A DNA stretch of 64,000 bases from positions 61,701 through 125,700 of the forward strand of contig CAKQWA010000005.1 in the NCBI GenBank assembly GCA_934277945.1, in the 5' to 3' direction. The notes under the pieces were generated by a model. It had not been told where the DNA came from, did not search any database, and saw nothing but the letters and a program-made list of their open reading frames with translations. The DNA is from an uncultured Alphaproteobacteria bacterium (lineage in GTDB: Bacteria > Pseudomonadota > Alphaproteobacteria > CAAGCB01 > CAG-977). Below are positions 17,895 through 25,677 of this stretch, in pieces. The first letter of the stretch is position 1, and the number at the start of each line of letters is the position of its first letter. Both the position numbers and the translations under genes were made by a program.

Positions 17895-18101
17895 ATGAAA
17901 TCCTTGTCCCAAGCGCAAATCAAGTCGCGCATAGAACAACTGAAAGACGAACACGGCAGGCTTGACTCGACTATCAAGTCGTTATCAAGCGCCGTCAATT
18001 TCGATCAGATTCGCATTCAGCGTCTGAAAAAGCAGAAATTGATTCTGAAAGACGAAATTTCGTCGCTTGAAAACCAAATCATCCCCGACATCATCGCGTA
18101 A
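17895..18101 (+). CDS. YdcH-like DUF465 small protein
   Basis: The 68-residue helical hairpin protein contains the DUF465 pattern: an amphipathic helix RIEQLKDEHGRLDSTIKSL, a turn, then IRIQRLKKQKLILKDEISSL. It has no membrane segment or known active site; the family function is not established. It is divergent from pfkA and followed after 29 bp by rlmJ, so it probably heads that short operon. A GGAAAA ribosome-binding site precedes the ATG. Confidence 0.85.
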   Translation: MKSLSQAQIKSRIEQLKDEHGRLDSTIKSLSSAVNFDQIRIQRLKKQKLILKDEISSLENQIIPDIIA

Positions 18102-18130
18102 CGCCGCTTTATATAAAGAGAGATTTTCAA

Positions 18131-18904
18131 ATGCTTTCCTATCAGCATATGTACCACGCCGGCAATCTGGCGGACGTCCACAAACACGCCGCGTTGAGCG
18201 TCCTGTTGACCAAATTGACGCAAAAGGAAAAACCGCTGACGTACATTGAAACGCACGCGGGGCGCGGCATTTACGATTTGACAAGCGACGCGGCGCAAAA
18301 AACGCACGAAGCGCAGAACGGCATCGAGCATCTGCTGAAATTAAAGAAAATTCCCGCGACGCACCCGTATTTTCAACTGTTGCGGCGCGTGCGCGAAGAA
18401 GTCGGAAACAACGTCTACCCCGGCTCGCCGTTCATTGCCGAAGCGCTTTTGCGTCCGACCGACACGATTCATTTAATGGAACTGCATCCGCAGGAATACG
18501 CGAAACTGCGCTATTTCATGAATTACCCGAACGTGCATATCCACAAGCGCGACGGGTACGAGGGCGTTCTGGCGATTACGCCGCCGCCCGTGCGACGCGG
18601 AGTCGTTTTAATCGACCCGAGTTACGAGATTAAAACGGAATACGCCCTTGCCGCGCAAAAGATATTGAAACTGGCGAAAAAATGGCCCGAAGCGCACATT
18701 ATGGTCTGGTATCCGCTGTTGGAGGAAAACCGTCATCACGAATTGCTCGAACCGCTGAAAGTCGCCGGCTTGAAAGACACATTCAACCAGCAGGTTTTGT
18801 TCAAAAACGCCGTTAAAGGCATGATCGGCAGCGGCGTGTTCATCGTTAATACGCCCTACGGCACGCAAGAGGAACTGGAAAAAATCGCGCACTTCTTCGG
18901 ATAA
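18131..18904 (+). CDS. rlmJ: 23S rRNA (adenine2030-N6)-methyltransferase RlmJ
   Basis: The 257-residue protein begins MLSYQHMYHAGNLADVHKH, the hallmark of RlmJ, which methylates N6 of A2030 in 23S rRNA. The SAM-binding motif is YIETHAGRGIYDL, and the catalytic motif IV reads DPSYE where E. coli has DPPYE. It was formerly called ComJ or YhiR, with a proposed role in using external DNA as food. It follows the DUF465 gene closely and is convergent with the esterase gene. Confidence 0.93.
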   Translation: MLSYQHMYHAGNLADVHKHAALSVLLTKLTQKEKPLTYIETHAGRGIYDLTSDAAQKTHEAQNGIEHLLKLKKIPATHPYFQLLRRVREEVGNNVYPGSPFIAEALLRPTDTIHLMELHPQEYAKLRYFMNYPNVHIHKRDGYEGVLAITPPPVRRGVVLIDPSYEIKTEYALAAQKILKLAKKWPEAHIMVWYPLLEENRHHELLEPLKVAGLKDTFNQQVLFKNAVKGMIGSGVFIVNTPYGTQEELEKIAHFFG

Positions 18905-19098
18905 GACTCCGCCGGCGCATTTGCCGCCCGCTCCGTCCGTTCTCAATAAAGCCGCTTCCTTAAAAACGCGCCCCGCCCTGTGCTTAACCTGAAAAACGCC
19001 CTGAAAACCCGCGCTAAAAACCGTGATTGACCTTAAAAAAGTCGACTCCTTAAAAATCCGTGCGGCGTTTATTTGAAAATCCCGCAACCATACAAAAA
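18905..19098. other. Convergent intergenic gap without genes
   Basis: About 190 bases between rlmJ and the terminator. It is A/C-rich on the plus strand like the gap at 15.6-16.4 kb; no gene or RNA is recognised. Confidence 0.5.
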
Positions 19099-19130
19099 TA
19101 AAGCCCCCGATTTCGTCGAGGGCTTTTTTG
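19099..19130. terminator. Bidirectional terminator between rlmJ and the esterase
   Basis: AAAGCCC (19100-19106) pairs with GGGCTTT (19120-19126), with inner CGA/TCG pairs around a short loop, flanked by T on one side and A on the other. It can stop transcription from both convergent units. Confidence 0.85.
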
Positions 19131-19133
19131 TAC

Positions 19134-19883
19134 TCATTTGAGCAGTTGACCGAGGAAATACGGCATCTGCAAACGCCACGAGGGCCAGTCGTGCGGCATA
19201 TCGTAACCCCAGTAATCGACCCAAGCGGGAATGTTTTTGCGTTCCAGAATCTGCTGTAATTCGTAGGTGTCGTGGATGCATTCGCTTTCCCAGTCGCCCT
19301 GCCCGCAGCAAAGGACAATCGTCGAGCGGCGGTACATATTCAACAGGTGTTCGTCGCGCATATTCGCCATGTATTCCAACGTTGAGTTGAAATAGATTTC
19401 GTCGTCGGTCGCGTCGCCGAAGAACGAACGCATGGAATACAGACCGGACAGCGCAATCATGCCGTCAAACAAATCGGGGCGGCGGAAGAAGAAGTTGGCG
19501 GAATGCAAAGCGCCCATGGAGCAACCCGTCGTCCACAGACCGCCCGCGCGGTAGCCGCAACTCATTTCGTTCATGTCCAGCGCCCAAGGCACGACTTCGT
19601 CCGTCACATAACGGAACCACGCTTCGTGGCGCAAGATGCGGTCGCGGGGCCAGCCGGGATTGATCATGGTTTCCCAATCCAGCCCGTCGACGCAGAAGAA
19701 CTGCGCACGCCCTTCTTCAATAAAGCGCGAGCAGGCGTCGATCATGCCGAAGCCTTCGTATTCATAGAAACGTCCGCACTGCGACGGGAAAACGATGATG
19801 GGCTTTCCCGCGTGTCCGTAGACTTTCAATTTCATGTCGCGTCCCAGATTGGGGCTGTATTCTTTAAAGTATTCAACTTTCAT
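19134..19883 (-). CDS. Alpha/beta-hydrolase esterase (COG4947-like putative esterase)
   Basis: The 249-residue alpha/beta hydrolase has a putative triad of Ser122 in the nucleophile elbow GCSMGA, Asp197 (CGQGDWE) and His231 (DMPHDW). Other features include the oxyanion-side loop FPSQCGRFYEYEGFGM near residue 32 and many aromatic residues. There is no signal peptide, so it is cytosolic. It lies 78 bp downstream of an ATP-grasp gene on the same strand, with a large hairpin between. The substrate is unknown; the neighbour suggests an ester or amide made or processed by the ligase. A GCGGAG ribosome-binding site lies seven bases before the ATG. Confidence 0.82.
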   Translation of the reverse strand: MKVEYFKEYSPNLGRDMKLKVYGHAGKPIIVFPSQCGRFYEYEGFGMIDACSRFIEEGRAQFFCVDGLDWETMINPGWPRDRILRHEAWFRYVTDEVVPWALDMNEMSCGYRAGGLWTTGCSMGALHSANFFFRRPDLFDGMIALSGLYSMRSFFGDATDDEIYFNSTLEYMANMRDEHLLNMYRRSTIVLCCGQGDWESECIHDTYELQQILERKNIPAWVDYWGYDMPHDWPSWRLQMPYFLGQLLK

Positions 19884-19898
19884 TTTTTTCTCCGCTGA

Positions 19899-19938
19899 CA
19901 GCCGTTTGTTTAAAGATTTCCCTTAAACGAAACGGCTG
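19899..19938 (-). promoter_or_regulatory. Intercistronic hairpin between ATP-grasp and esterase genes
   Basis: CAGCCGTTT (19899-19907) and AAACGGCTG (19930-19938) form a perfect 9-bp stem that continues as GTTTAA/TTAAAC after a one-base bulge. On the minus strand it ends a few bases before the esterase ribosome-binding site and has no T-run, so it is more likely an mRNA processing or stability element than a terminator. Confidence 0.6.
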
Positions 19939-19961
19939 CGTTGAGTTTTCACAATCGGGCG

Positions 19962-21146
19962 TTAAACGCGGGCGACGACGAAATCAATCATTTCTTCCGC
20001 CTGTGCCTTGTTTTCGGCGCGCATCAGGTACACATGGTTGCCCATGACCGCGGAAAAGATGTCGTCGACCTTGTTGTACTGCATGACGTATTCGCCGTAT
20101 TTTTCCATAATTTCTTCGTGCGTGTGCTGATAATTATGGTGGTCGCGGCGGCTGACGTAGATGCCGACGTACTTGCGTTCAATGTCGACGTACAGTTTGT
20201 CGTGAACCATCATGTCCGCCCAAACCTGATAGACGTCGATGTCGTGTTCGTAGTCCATCAATTCGGGCATGATGCCTCCGGGGGGACGCATATTGACTTC
20301 CAGACCGACGATGTCGCCTTTCTTGCCGACGCCTTTTTTGTCTTTGGTCAGACGGAAGAATTCAAAGTGGAAGAAATGCGCGGGCATATCGTACGCCGCG
20401 ACGGTTTTGCGACCGGCTTCTTCCAATTTTTCGTCGTATTCCTTGTTGGACAGATAGAACAGGTCGATGTCCTTGTTCACGACGTCCGCGACGGGCACGG
20501 GGAAGACGTGGTTCGTATTGAAGATGATGTTGTTTTCGTAGTCGGTGATGCCGTCGAACGTCAGCAAATCGCCTTCGATGTATTCTTCCATGATGTACGG
20601 CACGTCGGGATGATCGTTGTAAAACGCGACCAGATCGTTTTCATCTGCGATCGGGTAGGACGCGTACGCGCCGACGCCGTTGTCGGGTTTGACGAACAGC
20701 GGATAGCCGACTTTTTCGGCGAATTTCTTACCTTCTTCCAGTGTGGTGACCAAGTGGTAGCGCGCGACGGGGATGCCCGCTTTTTCATAATGCGCTTTCA
20801 TCTTGGATTTGTTTTTGCTGTCCAGCACCTGCGGATATTTCGTCCCCGGAATGTTGAAGTCGGTACGCAGTTTGGCGTCCGTTTCCAGCCAGTATTCGTT
20901 CAACGAGTTCAACGCGTCGATTCTGCCGTATTTGTGAATGAAGTAACCGACGGCGCGCACCAGTTCGTCGTAATTTTCCATATTGTCGACGCGGTAGTAT
21001 TCCGTCAGGGAATCTTTCAGTTCGGGAGAAAGAGAATCGTAAGACGCGTCGGCAATGCCCAACACGTTGACCCCCATTTTTTTCAACCGGTCGGCAAAGT
21101 TGACGTAATGCGCCGGAAAATGAGGAGAGAGAAAAATAAAGTTCAC
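19962..21146 (-). CDS. ATP-grasp domain carboxylate-amine/thiol ligase
   Basis: The 394-residue protein has the three-part ATP-grasp layout. Residues 1-110 are a pre-ATP-grasp Rossmann-like domain. The nucleotide-binding part has PLFVKPDNGVGA (149-160) as the lysine/glycine-rich loop and EEYIEGDLLTFDGI (187-200). Metal ligands are expected in GLEVNMRPPGG (281-291). ATP-grasp enzymes join a carboxylate, as an acyl phosphate, to an amine or thiol. A tail of about 90 residues rich in His and Tyr follows. It pairs with the downstream esterase. The substrate cannot be deduced; it is not purK, carB, ddl or gshB by motif or context. Confidence 0.82.
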   Translation of the reverse strand: MNFIFLSPHFPAHYVNFADRLKKMGVNVLGIADASYDSLSPELKDSLTEYYRVDNMENYDELVRAVGYFIHKYGRIDALNSLNEYWLETDAKLRTDFNIPGTKYPQVLDSKNKSKMKAHYEKAGIPVARYHLVTTLEEGKKFAEKVGYPLFVKPDNGVGAYASYPIADENDLVAFYNDHPDVPYIMEEYIEGDLLTFDGITDYENNIIFNTNHVFPVPVADVVNKDIDLFYLSNKEYDEKLEEAGRKTVAAYDMPAHFFHFEFFRLTKDKKGVGKKGDIVGLEVNMRPPGGIMPELMDYEHDIDVYQVWADMMVHDKLYVDIERKYVGIYVSRRDHHNYQHTHEEIMEKYGEYVMQYNKVDDIFSAVMGNHVYLMRAENKAQAEEMIDFVVARV

Positions 21147-21328
21147 GATGTAAACTCCTGTTTTTTAGGGTTCGTTATCTTGTTTTTTTGTGATTTTGTT
21201 TTTTCCTTTTTTCAGGATAATTCAAAATGATACGTTTTTCCCGCTTTTGTCAATTATTTTCTTATTTTTTTCGCGTTTTTCCGTTATAACCGAATCAACG
21301 AAACGCCACATTACGCAAAGGGGTCGCC

Positions 21329-22198
21329 GTGACAAAGAAAATCCGCAAAGCCGTTTTCCCCGTCGCCGGATTGGGAACCAGATTCCTGCCCGCGACGAAA
21401 GCCATGCCCAAAGAGATGCTTCCCGTCGTCGACAAGCCGCTGATTCAGTACGCCGTGGAGGAGGCGCGCGCGTCCGGCGTCGAGCATTTCATTTTCGTCA
21501 CGGGACACGGAAAAACCGCCATTGAAGACCACTTTGACACGAACACGTTTTTAAGCGACAAACTGGTGCAAAGCGGGCGCGGCGACTTGCTTGCCCTGTT
21601 AAAGCAATGCTCTTTCGACGCGGGGGAAATTTCGTACATCCGGCAAGGCGCGCCGAAAGGCTTGGGACACGCGATTTTGTGCGCGAAGAACCTGATCGGC
21701 GACGAACCGTTCGCCGTGCTGCTGCCGGACGATTTGTTCCTGTGCGAAAAACCCTGCCTGAAACAACTGATTGAAGTGTACGAAGAAACGGGCGGACACG
21801 TCGCCGCCGTGCAGAACGTGCCAAAAGAGCAAGCCTCGCGCTACGGTATTCTGGACGTTTTGAGCGACGACGGCAAACGGGTGGAAGCCAAAGGACTGGT
21901 GGAAAAGCCGCCGGTTGACAAAGCCCCCTCCTCTCTGGCGATTTCGGGACGCTATATTTTATCGCCGCAAGTGTTTGACGCGCTGGAAAAAAATCAAACG
22001 CAAGCGGGAGAAATGCAGTTGACAGACGCTTTGGCGGCGTGTATGCAAAAGGTGCGTTTTTTCGGCGTCAGATATGACGGCAGACGGTTTGATTGCGGGG
22101 ACAAAATCGGCTTTTTGACGGCGACGGTCGAATTTGCATTGCAGCGCGACGACTTAAAAGACGAATTCAGGAAAGTTCTGCAATCGCTTTCCCTTTGA
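21329..22198 (+). CDS. galU: UTP--glucose-1-phosphate uridylyltransferase
   Basis: The 289-residue protein makes UDP-glucose from UTP and glucose 1-phosphate for envelope polysaccharide and nucleotide-sugar synthesis. The nucleotidyltransferase signature AGLGTRFLPATKAMPKEMLP is near the N-terminus, then ILPDDLF-type residues and VEKPP. The start is GTG, with an AAGGGG ribosome-binding site six bases upstream. It is divergent from the ATP-grasp gene and 17 bp upstream of three MFS genes, which may be co-transcribed. Confidence 0.94.
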   Translation: MTKKIRKAVFPVAGLGTRFLPATKAMPKEMLPVVDKPLIQYAVEEARASGVEHFIFVTGHGKTAIEDHFDTNTFLSDKLVQSGRGDLLALLKQCSFDAGEISYIRQGAPKGLGHAILCAKNLIGDEPFAVLLPDDLFLCEKPCLKQLIEVYEETGGHVAAVQNVPKEQASRYGILDVLSDDGKRVEAKGLVEKPPVDKAPSSLAISGRYILSPQVFDALEKNQTQAGEMQLTDALAACMQKVRFFGVRYDGRRFDCGDKIGFLTATVEFALQRDDLKDEFRKVLQSLSL

Positions 22199-22215
22199 TT
22201 TCAAGGATTTGCCCG

Positions 22216-23358
22216 ATGGCATATTTTGCAAATCACGCCATGAACCTGCTGAACATTCATTATTGCATTCGCGCGGCGGGTCAGGAAATGGCAAACCTGT
22301 TCGCACTGTCGTATTTGTACAAGCAGGGGATGTCGCTGGCGGTGGTGTGCTACACCTACACGCTGTTTTTCGCCGTGCGCCTTGTCTTTCGCCCGCTGGT
22401 CGTGCGTCTGTGCGCGAAAAAGGGCGTGCATTTCTGTCTGGTCGCCGGCGCGTGCCTGTTCGCCGTGCGCTACCTGACCTTGATCGGCGTGAGCGGCGTC
22501 AATTTCTGGGTGTTCGCCTTTCTGGTCGTGTCGGGCTTTACCGAAGCGTTTTATTGGGCGCCCTATCACGCGTATTTCGGCGTCATCGGCGCGAAAGAGG
22601 ACAGAGGGGCGAACATCGGCGTGCGCGAAGCGTTCAGCGCGCTGATTTCGGTCGTCGCGCCCGTGTGCGGCGGCTTTTTGCTGAACATCAACAGGATTTT
22701 GGCGTTTTCCTTTTCCTCCCTGCTGATTTTGCTGTCGATTTATCCGCTGATGCTCGCCCCCGAAATCCCCCTGCCGAAGCGGTTGAACCGGCAGGAATGC
22801 AAAGCGTGCGACAAGACGGGATTTCGCTTCTTTTTCGCGGACGGAATTTTCTCCCAGCCGATTTCCGTGTGGCCCCTTGTCGTGTTCATGATGCTGTCGG
22901 AAAATTACGGCGAATTCGGCTTGATTTTGGGGCTTGCCGCCGTGTTCAAAGCCGCGGGGAACATGGTTTTCGGACGCTTGATTGATTGCGGCAAAGGGCT
23001 GATGATGTGCTATATCGGCTACGGACTGCACATAGCGGTCGCGCTGGTGCGCATTTTCTTCGCGCGCACAATTCCCGTCGTCGTCGGATGCGACTTTTTC
23101 ATTGCAATCGCATACTGTTTTTCGCTTTCCTCGTTCATGACGCCCGTTTACAATTCTGTGAAAAAATCCGCGCATCCGCTGTACTTCATGTATTACGCCG
23201 AAAAGGGATGGGACTTTTCGGGCGCGTTCATCATGCTGGCGGCGGGGACTTTGGCGCATTTCGGACCGGATTTGCGCTACATTCTGTTCTTCACAATCAT
23301 CGGGGCGGCGGCGCAAATCGCTTTGGTGCGCCGCTATTATAAAAAATCGGAACCGTAA
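22216..23358 (+). CDS. MFS transporter, tandem paralogue 1
   Basis: The 380-residue membrane protein has about 12 hydrophobic segments. Shared marks with the next two genes are YLYKQG, PYHAYFGVIG, GVREAFSALISVVAPVCGG, FGRLID-GKG and ARTIPVVVGCDF. The substrate is unknown. The frame runs upstream into galU, but the start MAYFANHAMN is chosen because AAGGA lies eight bases before it and the homology begins at about residue 9. The close paralogy of three adjacent genes indicates tandem duplication. Confidence 0.85.
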   Translation: MAYFANHAMNLLNIHYCIRAAGQEMANLFALSYLYKQGMSLAVVCYTYTLFFAVRLVFRPLVVRLCAKKGVHFCLVAGACLFAVRYLTLIGVSGVNFWVFAFLVVSGFTEAFYWAPYHAYFGVIGAKEDRGANIGVREAFSALISVVAPVCGGFLLNINRILAFSFSSLLILLSIYPLMLAPEIPLPKRLNRQECKACDKTGFRFFFADGIFSQPISVWPLVVFMMLSENYGEFGLILGLAAVFKAAGNMVFGRLIDCGKGLMMCYIGYGLHIAVALVRIFFARTIPVVVGCDFFIAIAYCFSLSSFMTPVYNSVKKSAHPLYFMYYAEKGWDFSGAFIMLAAGTLAHFGPDLRYILFFTIIGAAAQIALVRRYYKKSEP

Positions 23359-23361
23359 AAT

Positions 23362-24510
23362 ATGTCCGTCAGAGAATCATCCGTCGTCAAATTGAATTAC
23401 AATTACGCCTTTCGCGCGGTCGGTCTGGAAATCGGCAACCTGTTCACGCTGGCTTACCTGTACAAGCAGGGGCTGACGCCGGCGCAGGCGTTCGGCGCGT
23501 ACGCGCTCATTTTTGTTTTGCGCGCGTGCCTGCGTCCGTCGGCGACGTGGATGTGCCGCCGCTTCGGGCTTCACGCGGGATTGCTGTTCGGCACGCTGGT
23601 TTTCGCCGCGCGCTATCCGCTGATGATTCCCCTGCACAGCATCGACGGCTGGCTGATTGCGTTCGCCGTCGTTCAGGCGTTGGGCGACGTGCTGTATTGC
23701 GTGCCGTATCATTTTTATTTCGCGGTTCTGGGATCGACGAAAAGCCGCGGCAAAGGCGTGGGATTGCGCGAAGCCCTGTCGACCGCGATTTCCGTCGTCA
23801 CGCCGCTGTTCAGCGGATTTCTGCTGTCGCTGAACAACGTTTACATTTTCCTGATTGCGACGGCTTTCACGCTGGCGGGATTGATTCCCGTGTGGAAACT
23901 GCCCTGCCCGCCCGTTCCGGTGAAATTGAACCGCGTGCAAAGGAAAAAAGTGTCCAAACGCGGCTTTTTCGGCTTTGTCGGCAGCGCGATGTACAACATG
24001 ACCAATCAGATTTGGGGCTTGATCGTGTTTTTGATTGTGTCGGGCAATTACGACAAATTCGGCTATCTGCTGGCTTTGGCGGCGGTGTTCCGCGCCGTCG
24101 GCAATATGTTCTTCGGCAGACTGATCGACAAGGGCAAAGGCTGGGCGATTACGTTGGCGGGCTTCGGCTCGCTGATCGTCATCACGCTGTGCCGCCTGTT
24201 TTTCGCGCACACCGTCCCCGTCGTCATCGCGTGCGACTTCTTTTACGGATTGGCACTGTGCCTGTCCGTGCCGTCGCTGATGAGCGTCATTTACAACGAC
24301 ATCAAAAAATCGCCTCATCCGCTGTATTACACCTATTATATGGAATTGGGCTGGGACGTCGGATGCATCATCACGCTGTCCTGCTCCGCCGCGCTCGCGC
24401 ACTTCAATCTGAACCCCAGATTTGAACTTTTGCTGGGCATCGCGGGCATTTTACTGCTTCTGTCCATTCTGAAACGCGCCTACACCGCAAAGGACGTCAA
24501 AAAATCATGA
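23362..24510 (+). CDS. MFS transporter, tandem paralogue 2
   Basis: The 382-residue MFS-type protein starts three bases after the previous stop. It carries the same family marks: FTLAYLYKQGLT, PYHFYFAVLG, GLREALSTAISVVTPLFSG, FFGRLIDKGKG and AHTVPVVIACDFF. The most different part is the central loop (KLNRVQRKKVSKRG). Its stop overlaps the start of the third copy as ATGA, so the three genes form one translationally linked block. The substrate is unknown. Confidence 0.85.
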   Translation: MSVRESSVVKLNYNYAFRAVGLEIGNLFTLAYLYKQGLTPAQAFGAYALIFVLRACLRPSATWMCRRFGLHAGLLFGTLVFAARYPLMIPLHSIDGWLIAFAVVQALGDVLYCVPYHFYFAVLGSTKSRGKGVGLREALSTAISVVTPLFSGFLLSLNNVYIFLIATAFTLAGLIPVWKLPCPPVPVKLNRVQRKKVSKRGFFGFVGSAMYNMTNQIWGLIVFLIVSGNYDKFGYLLALAAVFRAVGNMFFGRLIDKGKGWAITLAGFGSLIVITLCRLFFAHTVPVVIACDFFYGLALCLSVPSLMSVIYNDIKKSPHPLYYTYYMELGWDVGCIITLSCSAALAHFNLNPRFELLLGIAGILLLLSILKRAYTAKDVKKS

Positions 24511-25673
24511 CCTTTTTTAATAATAAAACGCTGAATTTGCTGAACGCGCATTACGGTTTGCGCGCAATCGGCTGGGAAATGGCAAGCCTGTTCACGCTGG
24601 CTTATTTGTACAAGCAGGGATTGTCGCTGACGCAAACGTTCCTTGTGTACGCGTTCTTTTTATTCATGCGCACGGTGACGCGCCCGTTCGCGCGGTATCT
24701 TTGCACGAAAAAGGGAATTCATTTCACGCTGTGCGCCGGCACTTGCGTTTTCGCGTGCCGCTACCTCGCGCTGATTCTGGTGGACGGATTAAGCTGGAAA
24801 CTGATTGTCCCGATGGTGATTTCCGGCGCGGCGGATTCGCTGTACTGGGTCGCGTATCACACTTATTTTTCGGTCATCGGCGACGAGGAAACGCGCGGGG
24901 CGAGCGTCGGCGTGCGTGAAGCCATGACGACGATCATTTCGATTATCGCGCCCGTGTGCGGCGGCGCGCTGTTGGCGATTGACAAGACTCTGGCGTTCGT
25001 CTTTCCCGCCGTTTTAACGTTTTTGTCGTTGATTCCGCTGTCGAAAACGCCGCAAGTGCCGACGCCGAAAGCCCTGACCCGTCAAGAAAAACGCGCCGTT
25101 GAAAAAACGGGTTTCTGGATTTTCATCGGCGACGGTCTGTTTTGGCAGGCGGAACGCGTGTGGCCCGTCATCGTCTTTATGATGCTGGGCGACAATTACA
25201 ACAATTTCGGCCTGCTTTTGGGTCTGGCGGCGGTGTTTCGCGCCGTCGGCAATATGTTTTTCGGGCGCATGATCGACAAAGGCAAAGGCTTGTGCGTGTG
25301 CTGCGTCGGATATGGCATTCATATGATCACGGCGGCGACGCGCGGCATTTTCGCGCGCACAATCCCCGTCGTCATCGCGTGCGATTTCATGTCCGCAATC
25401 GGTATGTGCTTTTCCCTGACGGGCATTATGACCGCCGTTTACAACACGATCAAACATTCCAAACACCCGATGGACTGCACGTTCTACACGGAATTGGGCT
25501 GGGACGTCGGCGCCATTTCCGCCATGCTGTGCGCGGCGTCGCTGGCGGCGTGCGGCATCAATATCCGTTGGATTATGGCGGCGTCAATCGCGGGATCGGT
25601 TCTGTCGCTGTCCCTGCTGTACGGCTATTACAAAGCGCGGGGCAAGGTAAAGAACGCGGACAAAGCGGCGTAA
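24507..25673 (+). CDS. MFS transporter, tandem paralogue 3
   Basis: The 388-residue MFS-type protein closely resembles the first copy (N-terminus LNAHYGLRAIGWEMASLFTL versus LNIHYCIRAAGQEMANLFAL). It has YLYKQGLS, AYHTYFSVIGDEETRG, GVREAMTTIISIIAPVCGG, FFGRMIDKGKG and ARTIPVVIACDF. It ends four bases before the stop of the convergent ABC transporter gene. The substrate is unknown; the position after galU hints at envelope-related small molecules, a weak inference. Confidence 0.85.
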   Translation: MTFFNNKTLNLLNAHYGLRAIGWEMASLFTLAYLYKQGLSLTQTFLVYAFFLFMRTVTRPFARYLCTKKGIHFTLCAGTCVFACRYLALILVDGLSWKLIVPMVISGAADSLYWVAYHTYFSVIGDEETRGASVGVREAMTTIISIIAPVCGGALLAIDKTLAFVFPAVLTFLSLIPLSKTPQVPTPKALTRQEKRAVEKTGFWIFIGDGLFWQAERVWPVIVFMMLGDNYNNFGLLLGLAAVFRAVGNMFFGRMIDKGKGLCVCCVGYGIHMITAATRGIFARTIPVVIACDFMSAIGMCFSLTGIMTAVYNTIKHSKHPMDCTFYTELGWDVGAISAMLCAASLAACGINIRWIMAASIAGSVLSLSLLYGYYKARGKVKNADKAA

Positions 25674-25677
25674 GCGG

